Below are positions 31,267-40,173 of a stretch of 64,000 bases of DNA, one piece after another. The position numbers were made by a program, and so were the translations under genes. The stretch covers positions 434,001-498,000 of the forward strand of contig NZ_SUKA01000002.1 of the NCBI RefSeq assembly GCF_005049105.1, given 5' to 3'. How positions within the stretch are numbered: the first letter of the stretch is position 1; each line of letters starts with the position of its first letter. This DNA is from Sphingobacterium alkalisoli. Lineage in GTDB: Bacteria; Bacteroidota; Bacteroidia; Sphingobacteriales; Sphingobacteriaceae. The notes under the pieces were generated by a model. It had not been told where the DNA came from. It made no database searches and saw nothing but the letters and a program-made list of their open reading frames with translations.

Positions 31267-34098
31267 TTATTTCTCCGGATACAATACAAACTTAAATAAG
31301 TTAGAAGTATCAAGGTAGCGCTTTGCAATTTGCTGCACCTTTTTTGGCGTGATGGATTTGATCGATTCCTTTTCGGTAAAGATGCGTGCCGGATCAAGCT
31401 GATCGACTGCACTGCTCAATAAATAGGAAAGCCAGAATCCGTTTGCCTCTAATTGTTGATCACTGCTCAGTAGTTTTTCCGCAATGTACTTATCGATGTC
31501 TTCTTGGGTCGGACCATTTTTACGGATCAGCTCGATCTCTTCAACGACAGCCGAGGTGAGTTTTTCGACCTGCTCGGGACCGGTTGTAAATGAGATGTTC
31601 ATACCAAATCGCTTACGCGGATTTTTTGCTAAGGAAGGAGATACGCTGATCGTATACACTCCGCCTTCTTTTTCGCGTAGACGCTCGGTTAGCTTGATCG
31701 TTAAACAGCTGGATAAGGCCTCCATTAAAAGGTTGTTGTATTCACTGTATCCTTCGTATGTGCCTAAATACGCCATAGCTACTGTGGATTTGTCATCATG
31801 CCCTTTATGGATATCCACTGACATCCCTTTTTCCGGTGGATAGGCTCCATTATCCCGAAATTGTTCGTTGCGCTGTAGGTCGGGCAACGTGGCGAGATAC
31901 TGCTGGATATATGGATCGATGAGTTCGCGGTCAAAGTTTCCAACAATAACAAATGTAAAATCAGAGGCATCGGCAAATCGCTCCTGAAAAATCTGCAACG
32001 ATCTTTCTAAATCGATCTGATCGATCTTTGCTGGAGTAAGTGCGGTTTTGCGTGGATCGCGGTCGAACAGAATCGTCGCTATTGAATCGGAAAAGACAGT
32101 GCTGGGCTGCAAGTGTCTATTCTTAAGCGAAAGCTTGGTCTTTTCGAGATTGGATTCGTTGAGCTCTTTATCTAAACGTGCAGCGTTAAAGTAGCCATAA
32201 ATTAGCTCGAAAGCGGTTTCAAGGTCTTCTTTTGTAGCGTAACCTTTTATCCCTTCACCGATCTCATTGATAAATGGAGACACTGATGCGTTTTTGCCGG
32301 TGAGGTAACGCGAAAGCTGGAGGGAATTAAATGGCCCCAATCCGCTATTGGAGACAATGTTTGCTGCATTTACTGCCGATTGATAATCTGCTAAGTCATA
32401 AAGGGAATATCCCCCGGGACTGAAAGAAGTAATTTGTATCTCATCATTCTTATACGAAGTAGGCTTCAAAATTACCTTGACGCCGTTGCTCAGAAGTAAT
32501 GTCTGTGTGTGTACCGTTGTATCCCGGCTTTCGCTTAAGATGCTCCCTGGTGTCGGCAAGTTTGACAACAGCGTGCTAGCCAGCTGCTCTTCCTCATAGG
32601 CATGTACCTGTTGCTGTTGTGCAGCGGCCATCCAGTTGTTGATTTCTTGTTCGACGGGAACTTTTTCCATGTCTTTGGTATGAACGAGAATCATATCCCG
32701 ATTTTTGGATCCCTCGAAATCTGTTGCATACTGCTGTATCTCTTGAAGCGTCACCTCCTTAACGGCATCTTTCAAGATTGGATAGAGGTAGTCAAAGGAT
32801 GGCGCAGGTTCGTTTTTGAGATAATACGCCAGAATCTGGTCCATAAAGGATTTGGAATCAGTTTTGTCATATTCTTTGAGACTCTGATCTAAACTGGAAT
32901 GATAGCCTACTTTGAGTCGATCCAGTTCGGTTTGGGTGAATCCGTATTGCTTTATTTGTGCTAATGTATAATATACCGAATCGATGCTTGCTTGAAGCTC
33001 CCCTGGTTTGGGCATAATCTGTATACCATTGGTTTCTAGGTTGCCGACCATTTCACTGTTGCTGAGTGCGGCATTTAAATAGGGTGTCGATGCCCGACGT
33101 GTCTGCTCCGCCAATCGTGTATTCGTGAGTTGAATAAAAAGATTCTTTGCCAAAGAGGTTTTGTAATTTTTTACGCTGACGGTCTTCTCGGCCTCCCGTT
33201 TATACAGGATCTGCAGCGATGTTTGCGTAACTTCTTCGTCTGTAAACGCTAAAAATTGATTTTTATGAGTCAGCGCGATCGGATAGTCTTTTAATTTCGG
33301 TGCGTTACGCGGATTTTTTAGTGTCGAAAACTGCGCAATGATGGCTTTCTCGATCTCGTCGGGCTGGATATCGCCGACGACGATAAGTGCCTGCAGCTCG
33401 GGGCGATACCAGTCTTCGTGGAATTTGCGAATCTCTTGGTGTTTGAAATTGTTAAGTACTTCTTCCGTACCGATAGGCATGCGATGTGCATAGCGCGAAT
33501 TATTTGTCAGCATCGGAAAGGTTTTTTCTTGCAGGCGATTGGACAGTCCGTCGCGTTGTCTCTTCTCTTCTAGGATAACACCGCGCTCCTGATCGATTTC
33601 TTCACTTTCTAACAAAGCTCCTGCGGCCCAATCGCGCATGATTAGTAAGCCTTGCTTTAAGAGCTCAGGATCTTTAGTAGGAAGCGGAAGTTGGTACACG
33701 GTTTCTTCAAAACCGGTGTAGGCATTGAGATCTGCGCCGAAGCGTATACCTGCCTTTTGTAGGTAATCCACGAGCGCATTCTTGGGGAAATGTTCGGTAC
33801 CGTTGAAATTCATGTGTTCCAGAAAGTGGGCCAATCCCTGCTGCTTGTCTGTTTCCTGCAAGGAGCCGATCTTGTTGGCCAGATAGAATAGCACACGTTC
33901 TTTTGGCTCGGCATTTTGCATAATGAAATACTGGAAACCATTGGCGAGTTTTCCAACTTTGACCTTGGGATTTAACGGTATTTCCTCGCTGTGATGATTG
34001 GCCACCTGTTGGCTTGGTGCCGCTGCGGTAGCGTAGGTATAATTTGCTGTTGTAGGCAACAGGGCCAGCAGCATAAAAAATAAAGGGGTATATCGCAT
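31267..34098 (-). CDS. Secreted M16-family zinc metallopeptidase (insulinase-like)
   Basis: 943-residue two-half M16 peptidase with a signal peptide (to about residue 26). The inverted zinc motif HFLEH is at residues 91-95 (GLAHFLEHMNFNGTEH) and the third ligand region is EEIDQERGVILEEK near residue 160-175, so the N-terminal half is catalytic; the C-terminal half (about 500-930) is the inactive partner with LRYREKEGG-like LTERLREKEGGVYTI. Such periplasmic peptidases degrade short or unfolded peptides. It is the last gene of a five-gene operon, three bases after the second MutS-like gene, an unusual association. Confidence 0.9.
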   Translation of the reverse strand: MRYTPLFFMLLALLPTTANYTYATAAAPSQQVANHHSEEIPLNPKVKVGKLANGFQYFIMQNAEPKERVLFYLANKIGSLQETDKQQGLAHFLEHMNFNGTEHFPKNALVDYLQKAGIRFGADLNAYTGFEETVYQLPLPTKDPELLKQGLLIMRDWAAGALLESEEIDQERGVILEEKRQRDGLSNRLQEKTFPMLTNNSRYAHRMPIGTEEVLNNFKHQEIRKFHEDWYRPELQALIVVGDIQPDEIEKAIIAQFSTLKNPRNAPKLKDYPIALTHKNQFLAFTDEEVTQTSLQILYKREAEKTVSVKNYKTSLAKNLFIQLTNTRLAEQTRRASTPYLNAALSNSEMVGNLETNGIQIMPKPGELQASIDSVYYTLAQIKQYGFTQTELDRLKVGYHSSLDQSLKEYDKTDSKSFMDQILAYYLKNEPAPSFDYLYPILKDAVKEVTLQEIQQYATDFEGSKNRDMILVHTKDMEKVPVEQEINNWMAAAQQQQVHAYEEEQLASTLLSNLPTPGSILSESRDTTVHTQTLLLSNGVKVILKPTSYKNDEIQITSFSPGGYSLYDLADYQSAVNAANIVSNSGLGPFNSLQLSRYLTGKNASVSPFINEIGEGIKGYATKEDLETAFELIYGYFNAARLDKELNESNLEKTKLSLKNRHLQPSTVFSDSIATILFDRDPRKTALTPAKIDQIDLERSLQIFQERFADASDFTFVIVGNFDRELIDPYIQQYLATLPDLQRNEQFRDNGAYPPEKGMSVDIHKGHDDKSTVAMAYLGTYEGYSEYNNLLMEALSSCLTIKLTERLREKEGGVYTISVSPSLAKNPRKRFGMNISFTTGPEQVEKLTSAVVEEIELIRKNGPTQEDIDKYIAEKLLSSDQQLEANGFWLSYLLSSAVDQLDPARIFTEKESIKSITPKKVQQIAKRYLDTSNLFKFVLYPEK

Positions 34099-34101
34099 GT
34101 T

Positions 34102-35448
34102 CTAAAATTTTGTTCTACTTTTTTCTAATAATTCAAGCACGTTTTCTTTCTGGATCAATACCATGCCGTGCTTATCACTGCTGATTCCTTTTTCCGATTT
34201 ATAGGTGTAGGTGGGTACTTGTGCCTTCATAACAGTAGGCATATAGATGAATTGCACCTGAGGTATATCTTCCTGCAATTTTTCACCTACTTCTACAATA
34301 TGGGTAGAAATCAGGTACTGACAGTTTGTATGTCGCTGAAATGCACTGGTGACTGCAAGCGTGGCTTCGAAAGCATCTTTGACGTTTGTGCCTTTAAAAA
34401 GTTCGTCGAAGATAATGAGTAGGCTATTGCCTTTGTGGACGGCAGTGGCTATTTTCTTAACGCGTAATACTTCTGCGTAATAATGGCTATGCCCTAGATC
34501 AATATTGTCTTCCACGTTGATTGAAGAATATAACCCATCTTTTACAGAAAAACGCATCGCGTCTGCAGCGACGGGAAATCCCATGTGGGCAAGGTAAACG
34601 GCTATACCCAAACTTTTCATATAGGTCGATTTTCCGGCCATATTGGCCCCGGTAAGAAAGATCAGGTTTTCTTCGTTGCGGTAGTAAAGATCATTACCCA
34701 CTGCATGAGGAACGGTGGGGTGATAGACATTCTTAACCTCGAGGACCTGCAGATCGGTTTCACATGGAATTGCAGGAACAAAATTACGTTCATTGGCTAC
34801 AGCGGCTATCGCTTGGTATGCGTCAATATAGTAGACCATTGCGAGGGCATCCTGTATTGCGGCAGCCCATTTGTGACGTAGGTAATAGTCGCATTTGGCC
34901 GCGACTTTAAGTGGAATGAGGCGTTCGTTTTGCGCTACTTCCTGCTGCAACTGGGTAAGCTCTGCGGTATTGCCCAACCAAGAATGGTTAAGGGGGGTGT
35001 ATGGTAAGACCTGATCCTGATCTGCCGCGTAAAGCGCGGAAAGATAGTCGCGGAGGGACGCCAACAGACGGAGTAACGCCCGTACACCGGATTCGAAGTG
35101 TTTTCGCTCTTCATCGAGGCCCAATTTTGCCAACACAGTGTGCCGGCTTACTGTAAACATACTAGCTAGGTACGAATTGCGCGCATAGCTATTTGCAAAA
35201 CTTTGAGCGAGTTCTAGGTCATCGAGATCGATCGCGAAAGGCTTTTTTTGTTGACGAAAAAAAGCAATAACAGCACCTCGCTGCTGTATGTCTGCAAGTT
35301 TGGTCAGCGGATTTTGGAACATATCTTCAAGTAGCCGCTCACCGCCGAATGTACTGGTTTGGTTGTAAAGGGAAAATATGGAATCCCGCCGATATTTTCC
35401 AAGGATATTGAGGTCCTTTAAGGTTTGGATATCCGTAATGAAACTCAT
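34102..35448 (-). CDS. MutS-like ATPase without mismatch-recognition domain (second of a pair)
   Basis: 448 residues from the ATG at 35448; the longer frame to 35670 overlaps the upstream gene in another frame and has no protein-like sequence, so the start was moved. Residues 1-260 are the helical core/lever part of MutS (GKYRRDSIFSLYNQTSTFGG), residues about 265-445 the MutS ATPase: Walker A TGANMAGKST, DGLYSSINVEDNIDLGHSHY, Walker B LLIIFDELFKGTN, STHIVEVGE. Domains I and II for mismatch binding and the Smr nuclease domain are absent. Its ATG overlaps the stop of the paralogous upstream gene (ATGA), so translation is coupled. Function unknown; DNA-structure binding or a non-repair role is possible. 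Confidence 0.85.
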   Translation of the reverse strand: MSFITDIQTLKDLNILGKYRRDSIFSLYNQTSTFGGERLLEDMFQNPLTKLADIQQRGAVIAFFRQQKKPFAIDLDDLELAQSFANSYARNSYLASMFTVSRHTVLAKLGLDEERKHFESGVRALLRLLASLRDYLSALYAADQDQVLPYTPLNHSWLGNTAELTQLQQEVAQNERLIPLKVAAKCDYYLRHKWAAAIQDALAMVYYIDAYQAIAAVANERNFVPAIPCETDLQVLEVKNVYHPTVPHAVGNDLYYRNEENLIFLTGANMAGKSTYMKSLGIAVYLAHMGFPVAADAMRFSVKDGLYSSINVEDNIDLGHSHYYAEVLRVKKIATAVHKGNSLLIIFDELFKGTNVKDAFEATLAVTSAFQRHTNCQYLISTHIVEVGEKLQEDIPQVQFIYMPTVMKAQVPTYTYKSEKGISSDKHGMVLIQKENVLELLEKSRTKF

Positions 35449-36785
35449 ACGTGCGTAGATTTTTGACGGTTTAACAAATCGATTATACCCTCGTTTTCGA
35501 TGATGATCATGCCGTGGCGATCGGCAGTAATACCTCGTTGAAGGACGTAGGTGTAGCTCGGTATACCACTCCGCATAACTGTGGGCAGATAGACGAACTG
35601 GATATCGGTAAACTGGCTCGCCAGTTGTTCGCCTGCCTCGAGGATATGGGTGGAGATTACAAACTGGCATCCGGGATGCTGATACAACTGCGACACAACC
35701 GCCACAGTGCCCTCGAAAGCATCTTTGACATTGGTTCCCCTAAACATTTCATCAAACACGACAAATAATCTCTTACCTTCTGCCAACTGCTGGGCGACTT
35801 TCTTGATGCGTAACACTTCTGCGTAGAAATGGCTATAGCCCATCTGTATATTATCCGGCAGATTGATAGAGGTGTAAATGGCGTCGCGCGGCGTGAAAAC
35901 TAATTTTTGGGCCGGTACCGGAAATCCAATATGTGCCAAAAAGAGGGAAATGCCTAATGATTTCATAAAAGTGGATTTACCTGCCATATTTGCACCGGTT
36001 AGGAACGTAATATTTTTTGATTTGTCCATCTGGAGATCGTTGCCCCGGGCTTCTGGTACCAGGGGATGCCATACATTTTCGTAGGCTAACTTTTCATCAC
36101 CGGATGTGTTGACTTTGGGTAGATTAAAATTCCGTTCGCGGGCAATCCCAGCTGCACACAGGTAGACATCCAAAGTGTAGATATCACGCAGCATACGCAT
36201 AAAAAGATCTTTTTCCTCAAAACGAAGAACGGTATCAAACTGAACCACTTGTTCGCGTGTTAGCTTCTGTTTTTCGCCCAATAGAGGAAAGGAATCTATC
36301 GCGCTGCCTTTCATTTTTTTTGCAAGCTTGTGCAATTGTCTGGCATAGCTGCTATTTGCAGCAGCATTCGACTGCTGTAGCACTTCTTTCCAACTATGGA
36401 TGATGGCACTACAGGCAATGATACCTGCGACGATTTTTTTATATTCCGTGTCAGCGCCTAATAAGGACTGCACCCGCTGTTTGAGAGATCGTTCGCCCTG
36501 CTGCAGCCTGCTTCTTTCATCGGCCATATCGAGATAGAAAAGTGCCTGATCAAACCAGGTGGATTGAAACGGAAATGGAAACGGTGTGGTCATAAAATAC
36601 TGGATCGTGTCGATCCGCTCCTGAATCTGTATGCCGTCGGATAGCGGATAGGTAAACCACTCTTCTAATAATTCGGATCCACCAGAAGTAGCTGTTTTGT
36701 TAAAGATACTGAAGATGGATTCTTTGCCACGTTGGGCAAAGATGCCAAGATCATCCAGTGTTTGCTTGTCGATTAATAAACTCAT
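35445..36785 (-). CDS. MutS-like ATPase without mismatch-recognition domain (first of a pair)
   Basis: 446-residue paralogue of the following gene with the same layout: GKESIFSIFNKTATSGGSEL at the start, helical middle, then Walker A TGANMAGKST (about residue 260), DAIYTSINLPDNIQMGYSHF, Walker B LFVVFDEMFRGTNVKDAFEG and STHILEAGE. No N-terminal mismatch-recognition domain and no Smr domain. The two proteins may form a heterodimer, as MutS-type ATPases are dimers. It starts two bases after the GldG-like gene and overlaps the next gene by four bases, so all are one transcript. Confidence 0.85.
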   Translation of the reverse strand: MSLLIDKQTLDDLGIFAQRGKESIFSIFNKTATSGGSELLEEWFTYPLSDGIQIQERIDTIQYFMTTPFPFPFQSTWFDQALFYLDMADERSRLQQGERSLKQRVQSLLGADTEYKKIVAGIIACSAIIHSWKEVLQQSNAAANSSYARQLHKLAKKMKGSAIDSFPLLGEKQKLTREQVVQFDTVLRFEEKDLFMRMLRDIYTLDVYLCAAGIARERNFNLPKVNTSGDEKLAYENVWHPLVPEARGNDLQMDKSKNITFLTGANMAGKSTFMKSLGISLFLAHIGFPVPAQKLVFTPRDAIYTSINLPDNIQMGYSHFYAEVLRIKKVAQQLAEGKRLFVVFDEMFRGTNVKDAFEGTVAVVSQLYQHPGCQFVISTHILEAGEQLASQFTDIQFVYLPTVMRSGIPSYTYVLQRGITADRHGMIIIENEGIIDLLNRQKSTHV

Positions 36786-36787
36786 GG

Positions 36788-39085
36788 TTACCGTCCTCTT
36801 CTTCTGATCCAGATGACGAGACCCGTGCTGAGCATCATCAATGGAATGATTAACTTAAATAGGATTTCAAAATATTTCCAGGAGCCTTCTCCTATGCGTA
36901 AACTGGTATCGATGGGATCTGGGAGACGCATGTCTACGGGAACTTCGCCATCGCTGAGCCATGAAAATGCTGCACTTACAAGCGCGAAATTGGTTGCATT
37001 GACCTGATTTCGGGAAATAAAAAGCTCACTGTTGCTGATCCAGTCGGCATCTCCAGTAATTAGTATTTTTTGCTCTTTGTTGGCAACTTTGCGCGATAGG
37101 GCAAGTGCTGTTGGGCGTGCCCCTTCTTTTTCTCCGGCTTCTTGCTTTAGCACGGGCTTGTCGTCGATAAAGTTTGTGCTTTCTAATTCATTCCATGTAC
37201 CGGTACTGTCTGTTGCAAATAGCACGGTGGCTGTGAACGAAGAGCTGTCAACAATGGAAAGTCCCGCAGCAGTTGGCATGGTGATCACTTCTTCTCGACG
37301 GTTCATTGGTTTTAGGTAATACGAAAAATCTGATCCTGCAGCCGTGGGACTAAGTGTTAATAAATCGGGTTGTAGGGCTTCTTGATTTTTGACCAGTACA
37401 CCGGGATCCAGTTGTACACCGAGTGGTTGGGCCAGAGGGTTAAATATTTCTTCCTGTCCAGGCTCGGTAGCCAACATCATGTTGCCTCCTCGTGCAATGT
37501 ATTGGTGTAGGATAGCCAGCTCTTCTGCGCCATATTTTTGTCGCGCTTCGGCGATGATAAGGATATTGATATCGTGGGGAATCTCGGTGGATAGATCGAT
37601 CTCCTTGAAATCAAATCCTTGATTGATCATCGAATAACGGAACGTTTTTTCCTGCGTTATGGTTTTGTAACCACGATCTTGTGTGGATCTGCTGTCGCGC
37701 TCACCATGGCCGGTAACGAAGCCGACAACAGGAAGTTCATCCATCACCAAACGTTTGATGGCTGCACTGATTTCGGATTCGGAGGGTACCCTGACCATAT
37801 CGTTGTACACACGTAAGAATGTTTTCTGACCATTTTCACGTTCTAATACGCGTACAAAACGGTAGTCTTCTGTGGATAGATCGACCTGATCTTTAATGGC
37901 GGTGTACGGAAGAATGTCAAAATTCCATTTGTTGAACTTCTTAAGGGTATCTAGACGCTGCTCGGTATTCAGGTTTGGAAACTGACGGTCGAGCATAGGG
38001 TTCTCGGCATCATGATAGTAATATACGTATTTCATCTTGGTCTCCGGCTTAAAACGGATGTACTTTTCAAATGAACCTACATCGGATTTGTACGAAGATG
38101 GAAGGCCAATAAAATTGTTGCCTTCTAACATATTAACATAGGTCGTAATGGTAAAGTCGCCGTCGAGTTTCGCCATAATTGCCTGGCTACTCGGTGTGAG
38201 TGTATTGCGTTTTTGATAGGTGCTGTCGTAATAACCTTTGAACGCAGGTAGGGTAGTGAAGTATCCTAAAATGAACACGACCAATGTAACACCACCGAAT
38301 TTAATAAAATTCTGTACACCCGATTGCTTTTTACGTACGGATTGCAACCTAAATATGGTAAAGCATATAAACAGCAGATCGACCAATAGGAAATAAAATA
38401 TATCTTCGGTCGTGACCAAACCAGCGATGAAGGTATCTGCTCGGCCATTGATAGCCAGCCAGTACGTGATTTCGCGTACAAAAGGGATATCTTGCCATAG
38501 ACCGCGCGCAAAGTTCATCATGGCAAATACGCAGAGTGTACCGATGGCGGCCACGATATTATAGCTGGTGAGCGACGACATAAAGAGGCCGACGGCAGCA
38601 TAGGCAGATAGCAGTAGGAATAGTCCGAGTAATCCCGTTAATAAAGGAGCTATATCTGTATTGACCAGGGTAGACATGGTGAAAACAGCGAGTAGTGCAA
38701 CCGATAAGGTGAGGGTAAGCCCGAATAGGAGTAGGGCAATGTATTTGCCCAGAATGATCTGGCTGTTGGTAACGGGAGATGAATACAGGAGCTTGATCGA
38801 ACCACTGCTGTACTCGCGGCTCATAATACTCATGGTCAACAGGGGCATGTATAGGTAAAGGTAACTTTGTACCTTGGGATAAATGCCTCCCCAGGCGGAA
38901 GAGAATAGACTTTGTGTAGCATTGCTGAGGTCTATTTTCATGGACTGTATACGCACCATACCTTCAAACGATTGGGTAAATAAGAATCCAATCTGGAAGG
39001 TAAATATCATTAAGATGAGCCAGGCAACAGGGGAATAAAAAAGAACCTGCAGTTCAGTTTTTGCGATTTTTAATGTTGTTTTCAT
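36788..39085 (-). CDS. Fused GldF/GldG-like ABC permease and auxiliary protein
   Basis: 765-residue membrane protein. Residues 1-245 form an ABC-2 permease with six helices (AWLILMIFTFQIGFLFTQSF; the EYSSGSIKLLYSSPVTNSQI loop contacts the ATPase). A seventh helix (VTLVVFILGYFTTLPA, about 267) leads to a long extracytoplasmic ABC_transp_aux/GldG domain (about 285-730, PVVGFVTGHGERDS, NILIIAEARQKYGAEELAIL, MLATEPGQEE) and a C-terminal helix with basic tail (GLVIWIRRRGR). In gliding Bacteroidota GldF and GldG are separate; the fused form is common in other members. It is 16 bases downstream of the ATPase gene. The exported substrate is unknown. Confidence 0.85.
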   Translation of the reverse strand: MKTTLKIAKTELQVLFYSPVAWLILMIFTFQIGFLFTQSFEGMVRIQSMKIDLSNATQSLFSSAWGGIYPKVQSYLYLYMPLLTMSIMSREYSSGSIKLLYSSPVTNSQIILGKYIALLLFGLTLTLSVALLAVFTMSTLVNTDIAPLLTGLLGLFLLLSAYAAVGLFMSSLTSYNIVAAIGTLCVFAMMNFARGLWQDIPFVREITYWLAINGRADTFIAGLVTTEDIFYFLLVDLLFICFTIFRLQSVRKKQSGVQNFIKFGGVTLVVFILGYFTTLPAFKGYYDSTYQKRNTLTPSSQAIMAKLDGDFTITTYVNMLEGNNFIGLPSSYKSDVGSFEKYIRFKPETKMKYVYYYHDAENPMLDRQFPNLNTEQRLDTLKKFNKWNFDILPYTAIKDQVDLSTEDYRFVRVLERENGQKTFLRVYNDMVRVPSESEISAAIKRLVMDELPVVGFVTGHGERDSRSTQDRGYKTITQEKTFRYSMINQGFDFKEIDLSTEIPHDINILIIAEARQKYGAEELAILHQYIARGGNMMLATEPGQEEIFNPLAQPLGVQLDPGVLVKNQEALQPDLLTLSPTAAGSDFSYYLKPMNRREEVITMPTAAGLSIVDSSSFTATVLFATDSTGTWNELESTNFIDDKPVLKQEAGEKEGARPTALALSRKVANKEQKILITGDADWISNSELFISRNQVNATNFALVSAAFSWLSDGEVPVDMRLPDPIDTSLRIGEGSWKYFEILFKLIIPLMMLSTGLVIWIRRRGR

Positions 39086-39101
39086 GTTTGGAACAAGGAT
39101 T

Positions 39102-40046
39102 TTATGCTTTTCTCTTCTTTTTTGTCATCTCGGCAAATACGGTTTCCAACGAGCTTTTCTCGGAATAGATTTCAATCAGATTCCATTTCTCTTGTACGCT
39201 GCGTTCGACGAGCTGTTGAACGAGTTCTTGTGTATTGGTTGAACGTATACGGAATTTGACGGTGCCCAAGGGCTCTACATCAACTACTCCGGGCAGATTT
39301 TGGAGTTCTTCGGTTAATGGTGGAGAGATCATACTCACCACTACGCTGTTTGGCGCGACCTGACTGTCGAATTCTTCGAGCGATCCAGAGAAAACCATGC
39401 GCCCTTCGTGTATCATCCAGATGTGGTCGCAAAGTGCCTGCACTTCCTGCAGGATGTGTGTGGAAAGAACGACTGTACGTTCTTGCGCAATTTCCCTGAT
39501 CAAATGCCGTACATCAAGTATCTGATTGGGATCGAGTCCGTTGGTGGGTTCATCGAGCACCACAAAATCAGGTTCGTGAATAATCGCCTGCGCAATACCG
39601 ACACGCTGTTGATAGCCTCCAGAAAGATTTTTTAAGAGCCGTTTTCGAAAGTGGGCAATATTACATTTCACCAATACCTTGTCTAGCGCTGCGGGAATCT
39701 GGGCGGCAGGCATAAGCCGGAGGTTGGCGGTATGAATCAGGTATTCTTCTACAGTGAGTTCTGGAAGTAAGGGTGGTTGTTGGGGAAGAAAGCCGATATG
39801 TTTTTTTGCTTCAACGGGATGCTCGGCCATATTGATCCCACGGATGAGCACCTCACCTCCAGACTGGTTCAGTACACCGCACATGATATTCATCGTGGTC
39901 GACTTGCCGGCGCCATTGGCACCCAGCAATCCATAGATGCCATTTTTGCGCAATTCGAAATTGATGTCTCTGATGGCCCATTGAACATTGTACCGGTGGG
40001 ACAGATTGACTACCTGTACGATAGGGGTATCTTCATTTGTTGTCAT
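39102..40046 (-). CDS. GldA-like ABC transporter ATP-binding protein
   Basis: 314-residue ATPase with Walker A GANGAGKST (residues 42-50), Q-loop GFLPQQPPL, signature LSGGYQQRVG, Walker B FVVLDEPTNGLDP and H-loop LSTHILQ. The C-terminal 90 residues form the accessory domain seen in GldA/CcmA-type proteins. It is the first gene of the five-gene minus-strand operon and partners the fused permease/GldG gene. Confidence 0.9.
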   Translation of the reverse strand: MTTNEDTPIVQVVNLSHRYNVQWAIRDINFELRKNGIYGLLGANGAGKSTTMNIMCGVLNQSGGEVLIRGINMAEHPVEAKKHIGFLPQQPPLLPELTVEEYLIHTANLRLMPAAQIPAALDKVLVKCNIAHFRKRLLKNLSGGYQQRVGIAQAIIHEPDFVVLDEPTNGLDPNQILDVRHLIREIAQERTVVLSTHILQEVQALCDHIWMIHEGRMVFSGSLEEFDSQVAPNSVVVSMISPPLTEELQNLPGVVDVEPLGTVKFRIRSTNTQELVQQLVERSVQEKWNLIEIYSEKSSLETVFAEMTKKKRKA

Positions 40047-40120
40047 TCGTTCTATATTTTATGAGATAAGGCATCCAAGGACAATGATTCTATTCGTTAG
40101 ATAGATGCATTGTCTAGGAA

Positions 40121-40150
40121 AGAACGGTGCACATTAAGAAGCACCGTTCT
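40121..40150 (-). terminator. Hairpin terminator of the sigma/FecR/SusCD operon
   Basis: 10-bp perfect stem (AGAACGGTGC paired with GCACCGTTCT) with a ten-base loop, followed on the minus strand by TTCC. It is 23 bases beyond the SusD stop codon and separates it from the ABC operon promoter region. Confidence 0.65.
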
Positions 40151-40173
40151 GACTTGATTTACATGGGCGTTGA

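Noticed and set aside
35449..35670. N-terminal extension of the second MutS-like gene
   Set aside because: It lies inside the coding end of the upstream gene in another frame and reads as low-quality His/Arg/Tyr-rich sequence; the ATGA overlap gives a natural start.
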